The notes below the pieces were generated by a model. The model was not told where the DNA came from. It saw nothing but the letters and a program-made list of their open reading frames with translations, and ran no database searches. A program made the translations under genes and the position numbers. DNA of 64,000 nucleotides from Paludibaculum fermentans (GTDB taxonomy: Bacteria; Acidobacteriota; Terriglobia; Bryobacterales; Bryobacteraceae): the NCBI RefSeq assembly GCF_015277775.1, contig NZ_CP063849.1:8075501-8139500 (forward strand), in the 5' to 3' direction. Of the stretch, positions 30,716 to 39,798 are shown piece by piece. Position 1 is the stretch's first letter. Every line of letters starts with the position of its first letter.

Positions 30716-33016
30716 ATGAAATCAGGGTTCTGTCCTGGTCAAAAACCACGCGCAGCATGTGCTGCGATGGCCGCCTGGATTCTAGTTGGCTTGTCTATCT
30801 CCCCGTCGCTTGCTGGTTCACAGACGGATGCTCAGCGGCGCGATAGCCCGAGCCGTCGCTTCGTGCATTCTTCACTTAAAAGGACGCCATTGCCCGCCGG
30901 TTTCCCTCGGAGAGTGAATCGCAATGCCGCCGTGCAGTCGGCCAGTGGCACCTGTCACACGTCGACTGACACGTTGATCTCTACTGATCTCTCGCTTGCA
31001 CGTCCATCGGGCGCTGGCTCGTGGACGTGTTATGACATACTCGTGGTACCCGAGGGTGTGCCGTACGCAGCGGTCTACTTTCTCGTCACTCCGGCGACTG
31101 TGCTACCGACCTGCGTGAGCAGTTGGTCCACTTCGATCGTATCTTCGTCTCATGGGCTCTTGTTTTCTGATGGAGGCCAGTGGCTAATATCAGAACAGTC
31201 CGATTCCTACGTGATGGAGCTGCCGCCAGGCCAAGGTCAGTTCGAGATTACCGTGACAACCACAATCGCCGGACCTGATGCTGTATCGGGCCAAATTTGT
31301 GGGGGCGCTCAGAATGGCGCGATTCAGGCAGGGGCCTCCTTTGGTGCTGTCCTTCGATTGACCGGAACGCCTTATTCGTATCGTCCAATGGACGGGTACG
31401 ACAGCGCTTCAGGATGTTCGAATGCGAATCCGTCCTCGTCAGGGCAGGGCTGTCATAGGAGCTACACGGCGACCTTGATACCGGCTGCACTCGCTGGCAA
31501 ACCGGATCTCTTCGGTTACAGTACAGGGAGTCCTGCAAGAACTATTTTCCGGCTGCAAGACGTTTCAAGTCATCCCGGACGGTCTACAAACCAATGCTCT
31601 TCCCCAGCCTGCAACTCGGCCCAGGACACTGGACCTGACTACATCTTCGATGCTACACGACAAGTGCAAAGTAGCTCGCTTTCTAGCCCGGAAGATGAAG
31701 GACGCAGTATCGCCACAATTCCAGGGACTACAAATGCAACTGTTGTTGTCTCGTCCCGTGATTATGGGGGCAGTGCATCGCTTCAGGCCGTCTTGCAGTT
31801 TCAGCTGGAGGATGGAACGTGGAGCGATGCATTCTACTCGTCAGAGGTCGATGAAGTTGGTCGTTTTACCGGATCGGCTTCGACTGGACTCCCGCTCGAC
31901 GGCAACCAAAATGGGATCGCCGATAGTTGGGAGGCCCAATACAGTGCGAATGGGGACCCGATAGATCCAGACTCTGATCTCGACTGTATGTCGGGCTGCG
32001 GCACGATGAAGACCGGCGACGGCTTCACTGCGTTTGAAGAATACCGGGGGTTTCACTATGTCGATCGTACGAATGGCTATCAGATCAAGTGGCGCTCCAC
32101 AGATCCTGCGCGCAAGCGAGATCTGTTTGTCTATGATTATTCTGGACTATTTGCCGGCGATCTTCAGTTCTTTCGCGGGCAATTTCCTGATATTGAGTTG
32201 CGAGAGGTAGATCAGCAGACAGCGGAGTTGGACGACGATGCGGCACCAATTGAAATCAAGCGCCTAAATGTGAACAGTCTCTCTTCAATAGATGTATTCC
32301 CGTTGCTGCTATTGAATGCTAGCCTCCCGGGAAATTGCGATCCAAGCCATGGTCCGATCGACGCCGAACTTGGCCATGCTCCGGATGAACCCGCAGCGAC
32401 GGGGCCCGATAGTCGTGCGATTATGCTCGACAACGCGAAGATTGTTGAGTGTGGCCAGCAGTTGGGGTTTCCCTTAGCGGACTGGCGTCAGATTTTGGTC
32501 GCCCACGAAATCGGACATAATTTGAACTTACGCCACCCAACTCAACTTCGAGGCTTCGCTCCAGTGGCGTATACAAATAATCCGTTACTGCTGCAAGCGT
32601 TGCCCCTCGACAAGTACACATACGACCATTCTCCAAGTAGCGAGATATTTACCTGGCTAATGGAATATAACTACTCGGCCCCTGCGCAAGGACTGTCTTC
32701 ATTGTGGAGATTGGAGAGAGTGTATCCAGGATTAGGCGTGTTAGGATCTGTGAAAAGCGTGACCGTCAGCTCTCCATATTACACGAATTCTGGAGCCCCT
32801 CAGCGGAGTTTGCGCAAAATTGAATTTGAAAATGAGATCACGGCGCAAAACGTGCTGGTGGTCTTGAGTTGGCTGTGGAATGCAGGTCCGAGCGGCGCTT
32901 TAGCGAACGTTATGAATTGGACCCCGCGCTTTGACCCGCAGTATCAATCTGTCAGTGCCTACTCCTTTAGTGATACGGATAAGCAGACTGCCTGTACGAA
33001 GAAAGTGTGTAATTAA
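30716..33016 (+). CDS. Secreted metzincin-like zinc metalloprotease (putative)
   Basis: 766 residues. A basic N-terminus is followed by a signal peptide (about residues 14-34, ending SPSLAGSQ). The N-terminal half is Ser/Thr/Gly-rich with several Cys. A calcium-type loop follows around residues 390-425 (LDGNQNGIADSWE, DPDSDLD). The catalytic-type motif HEIGHNLNLRH lies at residues 597-607 (His597, Glu598, His601, His607). Metzincins have HExxHxxGxxH; here Asn replaces the Gly, so activity is likely but not certain. Composition differs from neighbours. It lies in the insertion and is followed 14 bp later by another exported protein. Substrate unknown. Confidence 0.75.
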   Translation: MKSGFCPGQKPRAACAAMAAWILVGLSISPSLAGSQTDAQRRDSPSRRFVHSSLKRTPLPAGFPRRVNRNAAVQSASGTCHTSTDTLISTDLSLARPSGAGSWTCYDILVVPEGVPYAAVYFLVTPATVLPTCVSSWSTSIVSSSHGLLFSDGGQWLISEQSDSYVMELPPGQGQFEITVTTTIAGPDAVSGQICGGAQNGAIQAGASFGAVLRLTGTPYSYRPMDGYDSASGCSNANPSSSGQGCHRSYTATLIPAALAGKPDLFGYSTGSPARTIFRLQDVSSHPGRSTNQCSSPACNSAQDTGPDYIFDATRQVQSSSLSSPEDEGRSIATIPGTTNATVVVSSRDYGGSASLQAVLQFQLEDGTWSDAFYSSEVDEVGRFTGSASTGLPLDGNQNGIADSWEAQYSANGDPIDPDSDLDCMSGCGTMKTGDGFTAFEEYRGFHYVDRTNGYQIKWRSTDPARKRDLFVYDYSGLFAGDLQFFRGQFPDIELREVDQQTAELDDDAAPIEIKRLNVNSLSSIDVFPLLLLNASLPGNCDPSHGPIDAELGHAPDEPAATGPDSRAIMLDNAKIVECGQQLGFPLADWRQILVAHEIGHNLNLRHPTQLRGFAPVAYTNNPLLLQALPLDKYTYDHSPSSEIFTWLMEYNYSAPAQGLSSLWRLERVYPGLGVLGSVKSVTVSSPYYTNSGAPQRSLRKIEFENEITAQNVLVVLSWLWNAGPSGALANVMNWTPRFDPQYQSVSAYSFSDTDKQTACTKKVCN

Positions 33017-33030
33017 AGTAGGTGATAAAT

Positions 33031-33918
33031 ATGTACACAAAAGTCATATTGGTTGGGCTATTGTACGCGGGCTGTCTCGCAGGTCAGCCACCAATGATGC
33101 CAGGCGAGGATGAGTATCGGCGTATTGTTCGAGGGATGAAAGCGTCATTGCGAAGCAATGTGGCCCTCGACCGCCGTGAATACTTGCCGGGCGAACGCAT
33201 CTGCGCCACCGTGACCGTCGAAAACTCGTCGAGCCATGCTGTGATGGCATTTGCTCCTTTCCATTCGAAAGAGAGCAAGTTCACCTTGTGGGCTTTGAAC
33301 AAAAGTGGCGAATGGGAGCCTACGTCCGACTGGACGCCAAGGGTCGTTTCGGAACCGACGAATCTCATGGCGGATCGGCGGTTGGAGACCTTTGTTGCCG
33401 GGGAAAAGCGATCGGCGTCGATATGTCTCACCGAAAACGATCTGGTGGGCAACCCGATTCGTCATAGGGCGGCTTGGATCTTTCCACCTGGGCAGTATAA
33501 AGCGCGATTCGATTTTCTCCAGTCCGCGGAAGCGGAGTTCACAATCCTGCCAATCGACGAGGTCGCGGCCATGGTGGCCCGGCCACTGCCAGAAGCCGAA
33601 CTTTATCGAAAAGATGGAGGCAGGATTAGGCCGGGCTGTCTAGGTATGGTTGCGGCTGCGTTTCGAAGCGGGGAGCGCACAATCCTCGTTCGTTCCATGT
33701 CCGGGATGAGGGATACGTGCTCACGACTCACCACACAGGATGCATTGGTGCGGACGATGCACCCTTCAATTCGCATCGCGGAATCTGCTGGGGCTGTGGA
33801 GTCATTCGATCTGACGCCACTCGCCGATGGTTCTGTGGAGGCGACATGGTCCAGTGCCGGAGGGCCGCATCGGGAAAGGATCGCCCGGCCGGTGTTCCCC
33901 GATCGACGAGAACGATGA
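33031..33918 (+). CDS. Small secreted protein of unknown function
   Basis: 295 residues from ATG 33031, with AGGTGA six bases upstream; GTG 33022 is an alternative. A short signal peptide (MYTKVILVGLLYAGCLAGQ) has a Cys in a lipobox-like place (AGCLAG), so it could be a lipoprotein. Residues 45-80 (YLPGERICATVTVENSS) resemble the beta-sandwich start seen in many exported proteins that shape 'earned' envelope domains. No enzyme motif. It directly follows the metalloprotease-like gene within the insertion, so the two probably work together, for example as protease and partner or inhibitor. That is inference. Confidence 0.6.
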   Translation: MYTKVILVGLLYAGCLAGQPPMMPGEDEYRRIVRGMKASLRSNVALDRREYLPGERICATVTVENSSSHAVMAFAPFHSKESKFTLWALNKSGEWEPTSDWTPRVVSEPTNLMADRRLETFVAGEKRSASICLTENDLVGNPIRHRAAWIFPPGQYKARFDFLQSAEAEFTILPIDEVAAMVARPLPEAELYRKDGGRIRPGCLGMVAAAFRSGERTILVRSMSGMRDTCSRLTTQDALVRTMHPSIRIAESAGAVESFDLTPLADGSVEATWSSAGGPHRERIARPVFPDRRER

Positions 33919-34072
33919 GCCGACTGGCTTCCCTTCTGGGGTGCCCGCACGGAGTCGCGAGGAGCCGGCGCACCCCATGGCTCACCAGCCGCCAGAAAGG
34001 TGGAATAACCTTCGTTGCCCATGGCGGAGGGACAGCGCCAGGCGAACTGTGTCGGCAGTGCTCTGCATCTGG

Positions 34073-34208
34073 AGCGCGCCCGGCAATGGTACGATCGTCG
34101 AAGCAGACCTTCCGCTTCAGACGTCGAAGCCCGCATGACAGACCCGATTCGCATACTTCTGGTTGAAGATCAGTACTTCGCCCGCCTCGCCCTGCACACC
34201 GTCATCGA
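34073..34208 (+). repeat. Direct repeat, right copy (kinase/regulator junction)
   Basis: Second copy of the 136-bp block (see 29852-29987). It retains the final 21 kinase codons (SAPGNGTIVEADLPLQTSKP then A) out of context, directly before the intact regulator start. Sequence left of 34073 shows at best weak likeness to the kinase (about 34020-34072), which may be chance or an eroded extension of the repeat. Confidence 0.95.
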
Positions 34209-34761
34209 TGCGCGGGAAGACATGCAGATCGTCGCCGAGACCGACAAGGGCGCCGAAGCCATCGGCCTCTACCGCGAACACCAGCCGGACGTCACCATCA
34301 TGGATCTGCGCCTGCCCGGCATCTCCGGTTTCGACGCCATCGCCGCCATCCGCAAGAGCGACCCCAAGGCCCGCATCGTCGTCCTCACCAACTACGAAGG
34401 CAGCGAGGACGTCCACCGCGCCCTCCAGGCCGGAGCCATGGCCTACCTGCTCAAGGACTCCAGCGCCGACGATCTGTTAACTGCCATACTCACGGTCAAG
34501 TCCGGCAAACGCTACCTCCCACCGGTGATCTGCGGCCTCCTCTCCGAGCGCATGTCCGGCTCCGAACTCACCGATCGCGAGCTCGATGTTCTCCGTCTCA
34601 TCACCGAAGGTCTCAGCAATCGCGAAATCGCAGACCGCCTCCACATCGCCGAGAAGACCGCCAAAATCCACGTCAGCCATCTCCTCGACAAACTCGGAGT
34701 CGTCGACCGCACTCAGGCCGCCATCACCGCCATTCAACGCGGCATAGTCCATTTAGACTAG
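34135..34761 (+). CDS. NarL/FixJ-family response regulator
   Basis: 208 residues. Receiver domain with acidic pair Glu11-Asp12, phospho-acceptor Asp57 (TIMDLRLPG), Thr in VVLTNYEG and Lys in YLLKDSS; then a C-terminal LuxR-type helix-turn-helix (LTDRELDVLRLITEGLSNRE region). It is the natural partner of the HisKA_3 kinase at 26807-29917, whose gene originally ran straight into it with an ATGA overlap. The insertion has cut that coupling, so its expression now depends on a promoter inside the insertion or on read-through. The right repeat copy keeps 21 kinase codons in front of it. Confidence 0.95.
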   Translation: MTDPIRILLVEDQYFARLALHTVIDAREDMQIVAETDKGAEAIGLYREHQPDVTIMDLRLPGISGFDAIAAIRKSDPKARIVVLTNYEGSEDVHRALQAGAMAYLLKDSSADDLLTAILTVKSGKRYLPPVICGLLSERMSGSELTDRELDVLRLITEGLSNREIADRLHIAEKTAKIHVSHLLDKLGVVDRTQAAITAIQRGIVHLD

Positions 34762-34866
34762 ATTCCTCTAGGCCCTACGACCTACAAATAATCAATCCAA
34801 ATGGCAGACGCGCCCAGGCAACGAAAAGGCGCATAACTAACATGGTCCCTGGCGGACCGGACTACG

Positions 34867-36264
34867 ATGTCATTTTCCCGACGCTCTCTTCTCTCCCTGG
34901 TGGCCGGCTCCGCTGGCGCCTCTTTTGCCCAGTCCCTGACGCCGGCTTCGGCGAACATTGGATTCAAGGCCGACACCATCCCTGAACGTTCTGAATGCGG
35001 CATCGGCGCCCTCATGCCCTGGGCCGATTCGCTCTGGGCCATCACCTACAACAGCCACATGCAGGGCACCGGCTACGGCCTCGGGCTCTATCGCATCGAC
35101 GAGCAGTTGAAGAGCGAACGCGTCCACGTTCACGACGGCACTCACGCCAACCGCCTCATCCACAAGGAATCGAACCAGTGTTTCATCGGCCCCTACGTCA
35201 TCGACGCCAAGGGCAACTGGAAGCACATCCCCGAGTTCGACAAGCACCGCATCACGTCCACCATGCGCCATCTGACGGATCCGGCCAACCGGGTCTACTT
35301 CCAGACTATGGAAGGCGTCTTCGGCGAGATGGATGTCAAGGATCTCAAGCCCCGCCCGCTGTTCGACCTCGTGAAGCAGATGGGCCTGGCCAAGCGGCCC
35401 CACTTCAAGGGCGGCTTCACCGCGCAGGGCCGCGTCGTGGTCGCCAACAATGGCTTCTATGAGTACGGCGAAGACAGCGCCGGCCTCTTCGAGTTCGACG
35501 GCAAGGCCTGGAACCGGCTCTCCGGCAAGCCGCACATGGACGTGGCCGCCCGTCAGGATATGGGCTCCGTCATGTTCGCGACGGGTTGGGACGAAGCGTC
35601 GGTCCTCTTCTGGGCGCTCGTGCAGGGCAAGTGGCAGCGCTTCCGCCTGCCCAAGGCCAGCCACTCCTTCGAGCAGGCCTGGCAGACCGAATGGATGCGC
35701 ATCCGCGAGGTGGAAACCGAACACTACCTCATGGACATCCAGGGCATGTTCTACGAACTCCAGCCCATCGCCTTCACCGGCCATATCTGGGGCGTCAAGC
35801 CCATCTGCCAGCACCTGCGCATCATCCCCGACTACTGCGCCTTCCGCGGCCTCTTCGCCGTGGGCGGCAATCAGACCACACCCAACCGCGACAACAACGC
35901 CGTGGCCGGACAGCCGCAATCCGGCCTCTGGTTCGGCAAAACCGACGATCTCTGGAGTTGGGGGAAACCCGCCGGTTGGGGCGGACCCTGGTGGAACTCC
36001 CAGATCAAAAAGGACGAAACGTCCGACCCGTATCTCATGACCGGCTTCGACCGCAAAATGCTCCACGTCAGTGCCGACAAGCCCGTGGTCATCGAGATCG
36101 AGATCGACTTTATGGGCACAGGCGCCTGGATGCCCTATGGACGCGTCAGTGTGGGAGCTGACGGCTATCAGAAGCACATCTTCCCGGATGGCTTCTCGGC
36201 GCATTGGGTGCGGTTGAAGTCGCAGGCGGATTGCCGCGCTACGGCTGCATTCTTTTATTCATGA
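34867..36264 (+). CDS. Exported protein of unknown function (Tat-type signal)
   Basis: 465 residues. The N-terminus MSFSRRSLLSLVAGSAGASFAQ has the SRRSLL twin-arginine pattern followed by a mildly hydrophobic stretch, so export folded through Tat is likely. The body is rich in Trp, Gly and Phe with repeated short beta segments (YFQTMEGVFGEMD, GLFEFDGKAWNRL), which suggests a beta-propeller-like fold. No catalytic motif recognised. It sits 43 bp before the Oar-type receptor gene on the same strand, so an envelope or nutrient-uptake role is possible. Confidence 0.65.
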   Translation: MSFSRRSLLSLVAGSAGASFAQSLTPASANIGFKADTIPERSECGIGALMPWADSLWAITYNSHMQGTGYGLGLYRIDEQLKSERVHVHDGTHANRLIHKESNQCFIGPYVIDAKGNWKHIPEFDKHRITSTMRHLTDPANRVYFQTMEGVFGEMDVKDLKPRPLFDLVKQMGLAKRPHFKGGFTAQGRVVVANNGFYEYGEDSAGLFEFDGKAWNRLSGKPHMDVAARQDMGSVMFATGWDEASVLFWALVQGKWQRFRLPKASHSFEQAWQTEWMRIREVETEHYLMDIQGMFYELQPIAFTGHIWGVKPICQHLRIIPDYCAFRGLFAVGGNQTTPNRDNNAVAGQPQSGLWFGKTDDLWSWGKPAGWGGPWWNSQIKKDETSDPYLMTGFDRKMLHVSADKPVVIEIEIDFMGTGAWMPYGRVSVGADGYQKHIFPDGFSAHWVRLKSQADCRATAAFFYS

Positions 36265-36306
36265 TCAGGGGCTGCCCCGTCGCAAAAGGTCTTTTGAGGT
36301 GATTCC

Positions 36307-39300
36307 ATGTTGAGATTCGCTTTGGTTTTTCTGCTTTCCCTGGCCCTTCCGCTGGTTGCCCAGCAGGGCCGCGGAACCGTAATAGGAACGGTGACGGATG
36401 TCTCCGGCGCGGCTGTGCCCGCCGCCGAGATACGCGTCATCAACACCGGCACCAATGCCGCTTTCACTGCAACCACGAATGAGGAAGGGCAGTTCACGGC
36501 GCCCTCCTTGCCCGTCGGTTCCTACACCGTCACCGCTGAGAAGCAGGGCTTCAAGAAGGGTGTCCGCAGCGGCATCACCCTGCTCGTCGATCAGCGCGCC
36601 GAGGTCAATATCCGCATGGAGGTCGGCCAGACCTCCGAATCCATCGAAGTCGTCGGTGAAGCCTCCCTGGTGGACACCAGCAGCGCCACCGTCGGTAAAG
36701 TGGTCGAGAACCGCCGCATCGCCGACCTGCCGTTGAACGGCAGAAACGCCCTCGCGCTCGTCATGCTGACGCCTGGCGTCAAGTCCCAGGCCGGCCCCAC
36801 CAACAGCGGCTTTGTCGATCGCGGCACCGCGCTCTCGGCCATCAGCATCAACGGCGGCCCCAGCTCGATGAACAGCTTCATCGTCGACGGCGGCAACAAC
36901 AACAGCGCCTTCCTCGCTGACATCAACGTCAACCCCACGGTCGACGCCGTCCAGGAATTCAAGGTGCAGTCCAACGTCATGTCCGCTGAATTCGGCTTCA
37001 CCGCCGGCGGCGTCGTGAACATCGTCACCAAGTCGGGCACCAACGATCCCCACGGGTCGCTCTACTACTTCGCCCGCAACGACGCCTTCGACGCCCGCAA
37101 CGCCTTCGCCGCCACCAAGTCGCCCTTCCGCTACCACCAGTACGGCGGCACCATCGGCGGGCCCGTGGTTCTGCCCAAGATCTACAACGGCAAGGACAAG
37201 ACGTTCTTCTTCTTTAACTACGAAGGCTGGCAGAACCGCCGCTTCGCGTCTAACATCCTCAGCGTGCCCATCGAAGAGCAGCGCAACGGCAACTTCTCCA
37301 ACCTGCGAGACGCTTCCGGCAAGCTCATCCAGCTCTACGATCCCAGCACGACGAAGCAGAACCCGAACGGTTCCGGCTTTGTCCGCGATCCCCTGCCCAA
37401 CAACATCATCCCCACCAATCGGCTCGACCCCGTGTCGCTCAAGATGATGCAGTTCTACCCGCTGCCCAACCGCACCCCCACCAACGCCTACACCTTCGCC
37501 AATAACTGGATCGGTCAGGTACAGGAAGAGCGTCACATGAATCAGTGGACCGCCAAGGGCGATCACCGCTTCAACGACAAAAACACGCTCTCCGGCCGCT
37601 GGGCTTACTACAAGCACTTCAACAACAACGGCTTCGCGGGCTCGCTGCCCGACCCCAACGTCCGCCAGCGTCTCGACAACTACCTCAACTACAACGGCGT
37701 CATCAGCGACACGCACAGCTTTACGCCGACCATGCTGAACGAATTCCGCATCAGCGCCGCCCGCCAGGCCTTCCCCTTTACCGCTTACAGCTATGGTCAG
37801 GGCTGGCCCGCCAAGCTCGGCCTGCCCTCCAGCGTTCCCGGCGACACCCTGCCTCGCGTCGACAACGGCCTGCCCGGCTTCGGCGCCTTCACAGTCGGCC
37901 TCCGCGGCTCTACCACCTGGCAGTTCGTCGATTCGCTCACCAAGATCGCCGGCAGCCACACCATGAAGTTCGGCGTGGACTTCCGCCTGCAGCAGGCCAA
38001 CAACTACCAGCGCGAAGTGCCCTCGGGGCAGTTCAACTTCTCCGCCGGCCTCACCCAGAACCCGCAGACGCCTGTCGGCACCGGCAGCTCCTTCGCGACC
38101 TTCCTCCTGGGCAGCGTGAGCAGCGCCTCCCTCATCCGCTACGGCGGCGAGTCCGAGAAGGCTTATTCCACCAGCTTCTTCTTCCAGGACGATTGGAAGA
38201 TGTCGCGCAAGTTCACCGTGAACCTCGGCCTTCGCTACGACTACCAGCAGTGGCCGCGCGAGCGCAACAACGGCACGTCTAATTTCGATCCCTTCGCCGT
38301 CAACTCGCTCACGGGCCTCCCTGGCCGCATCGAGTACGCCAACATCGACTACGGCAAGACGTTCACGGATCCGATCTACACGAACTTCGGACCCCGCGTC
38401 GGCTTCGCCTATGACGTGTTCGGAACCGGCAAGACCGTCCTGCGCGGCGGGTACGCCATCTTCTATCCGCAGACGTTCTACCGCGATTCGTTCGGCAACA
38501 CCGCCGGCTTCGCCAATACGTCCACCGCTTACAATCCCCCCAACAACAACACCAACCTGGCGGCCTTTCAGTTCAAGGATGGCTTCCCGACTCCGGCCAT
38601 CGAACCCCTCGGTCCGAAGCTCGGCCCCAGCGCCTTTCTCGGCCAGGGCGTGAGCTGGGATCAGGGCGGCCAGAAGGTCCCCATGTCCCAGCAGTGGACC
38701 CTCTCGCTGCAGCAGCAACTGCCCGGCAAGTGGATGGTCGATGCCGCCTACACGGCCAACAAGGGCACCAACTACTACGCCAGCTCCTTCGACTACAACC
38801 AGCTCGACCCGCAGTACAACGCGCTCGGTCTGAGCCTGCAGGATCAGGTCCCGAACCCCTACGTGGGCAAGGTAACCGGCTCTCTCGGCGGGTCCACCAT
38901 CGCCCGCTCCCAGTCGTTGAAGCCCTACCCTTACTACACCGCCGTCACCGTCCGCCTGCCTCACCTGGGCGGCTCGAACTATCACGCCCTGCTCGCGACC
39001 GCCGAACGCCGGCTCGACAATGGCTTCGCCATCCTCGCGTCCTACACCTTCGGCAAGGTCATCAGCGACAGCGAAGTCGTTCCCTCCAACTTCGGCGCGG
39101 TCGAAGTCGGCGCCGACAACGGCTACCAGAACGGCAAGTACAACCGCAAGGCTGAACGCTCGCTGGATCCCACCGATGTCTCGCAGCGCCTCGTGCTCAG
39201 CGGCATCTACGAACTGCCCTTCGGCAAAGGCAAGCGCTTTGCCTCCAACAACGGCTTCACTGACCGCATCATGGGCGGCTGGCAGTTGAACGTCATCTCC

Positions 39301-39726
39301 ACCCTGCAGGGCGGCTTGCCGCTGGCCGTGCGCGGAGCGAACAACTTCCTCGCCAACCGGCCCAATTCGACCGGCGTCAGCGCCAAGCTCGACAACCGGA
39401 CGTCGGACAAATGGTTCGACACCACGGCGTTCATCAACCCGCCCAACTTCACCTACGGCAACGTCAGCCGGACCTTGCCCGACGTTCGCGGACCTGGCAT
39501 CGTCAACTTCGATCTGTCGATGATCAAGGACACCCGCATCGCCGAACGAGTCCGGCTTCAGTTTCGCGCTGAGGCTTTCAACTTCGTCAACCACCGCAAT
39601 CTCGGCAATCCGAACGTCAGCTTCTCTCCGGGCACCAACGGCCTGAACATCAGCTCGACCTTCGGCATCATCACTTCAGCCCGCGACCCGCGCATCATGC
39701 AGTTCGGGATGAAGTTGATGTTCTAA
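36307..39726 (+). CDS. Oar-like TonB-dependent receptor with carboxypeptidase-regulatory domain
   Basis: 1139 residues: signal peptide (MLRFALVFLLSLALPLVAQ); carboxypeptidase-regulatory-like domain ~20-100 (GTVIGTVTDVSGAAVPAAEI); plug ~115-230 (LPLNGRNALALVMLTPGV, INGGPSSMNSFIVDG); then the large barrel starting near GGVVNIVTKSGTN, ending in MKLMF. GAGGTGA lies five bases before ATG 36307. Such proteins are abundant in Solibacter relatives and take up large substrates or act in surface attachment. The substrate is not evident. A 12-bp stem-loop follows between it and the convergent proC. Confidence 0.92.
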   Translation: MLRFALVFLLSLALPLVAQQGRGTVIGTVTDVSGAAVPAAEIRVINTGTNAAFTATTNEEGQFTAPSLPVGSYTVTAEKQGFKKGVRSGITLLVDQRAEVNIRMEVGQTSESIEVVGEASLVDTSSATVGKVVENRRIADLPLNGRNALALVMLTPGVKSQAGPTNSGFVDRGTALSAISINGGPSSMNSFIVDGGNNNSAFLADINVNPTVDAVQEFKVQSNVMSAEFGFTAGGVVNIVTKSGTNDPHGSLYYFARNDAFDARNAFAATKSPFRYHQYGGTIGGPVVLPKIYNGKDKTFFFFNYEGWQNRRFASNILSVPIEEQRNGNFSNLRDASGKLIQLYDPSTTKQNPNGSGFVRDPLPNNIIPTNRLDPVSLKMMQFYPLPNRTPTNAYTFANNWIGQVQEERHMNQWTAKGDHRFNDKNTLSGRWAYYKHFNNNGFAGSLPDPNVRQRLDNYLNYNGVISDTHSFTPTMLNEFRISAARQAFPFTAYSYGQGWPAKLGLPSSVPGDTLPRVDNGLPGFGAFTVGLRGSTTWQFVDSLTKIAGSHTMKFGVDFRLQQANNYQREVPSGQFNFSAGLTQNPQTPVGTGSSFATFLLGSVSSASLIRYGGESEKAYSTSFFFQDDWKMSRKFTVNLGLRYDYQQWPRERNNGTSNFDPFAVNSLTGLPGRIEYANIDYGKTFTDPIYTNFGPRVGFAYDVFGTGKTVLRGGYAIFYPQTFYRDSFGNTAGFANTSTAYNPPNNNTNLAAFQFKDGFPTPAIEPLGPKLGPSAFLGQGVSWDQGGQKVPMSQQWTLSLQQQLPGKWMVDAAYTANKGTNYYASSFDYNQLDPQYNALGLSLQDQVPNPYVGKVTGSLGGSTIARSQSLKPYPYYTAVTVRLPHLGGSNYHALLATAERRLDNGFAILASYTFGKVISDSEVVPSNFGAVEVGADNGYQNGKYNRKAERSLDPTDVSQRLVLSGIYELPFGKGKRFASNNGFTDRIMGGWQLNVISTLQGGLPLAVRGANNFLANRPNSTGVSAKLDNRTSDKWFDTTAFINPPNFTYGNVSRTLPDVRGPGIVNFDLSMIKDTRIAERVRLQFRAEAFNFVNHRNLGNPNVSFSPGTNGLNISSTFGIITSARDPRIMQFGMKLMF

Positions 39727-39748
39727 TTTGACGGTGTTTGGCACACTA

Positions 39749-39775
39749 AAATTACTTGACTCCGTCAAGTAATTT
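39749..39775. terminator. Stem-loop between convergent genes (bidirectional terminator candidate)
   Basis: AAATTACTTGAC, three-base loop TCC, GTCAAGTAATTT: a perfect 12-bp inverted repeat, 22 bp after the Oar-type stop and 23 bp from the stop of the convergent proC. The stem is AT-rich for this genome, and the U-run on either side is short (TTTAGTT), so it is not a classic intrinsic terminator. It may instead be a protein site. It lies near the point where strand composition switches (about 40 kb). Confidence 0.55.
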
Positions 39776-39798
39776 AGTTGCTTCGGTCAAATAACCGC

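Larger units (their letters stand above)
29988..34072. other. ~4.1 kb insertion between sensor kinase and response regulator
   Basis: Sequence between the two copies of the 136-bp junction repeat. Base composition and codon use differ from the surroundings: more A/T, and codons such as TCA, CAA, AGA, GTA and TTA that neighbours avoid. It contains about 730 bp without a gene, a secreted protease-like gene, a second secreted protein and ~150 bp of noncoding DNA. No integrase, transposase or terminal inverted repeat was seen. Probably horizontally acquired. One route is single-crossover integration of a circular molecule that carried the junction sequence. Confidence 0.85.

Noticed and set aside
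33827-34138. A 103-codon frame ending in the last 21 kinase codons
   Set aside because: Its first two thirds overlap the end of the secreted-protein gene and look non-coding; kept only as a possible coupling relic, not as a gene.
29852-34208. attL/attR sites of an integrase-borne element
   Set aside because: The repeats are far too long for classic att cores, lie at a protein-coding junction rather than a tRNA, and no recombinase gene is present. Homologous integration explains them better.
36265-39594. Long open frame of ~1100 codons on the minus strand
   Set aside because: Antisense to the full Oar-like receptor; Val/Gly/Asp-rich composition without domains, a product of high-GC codon bias.
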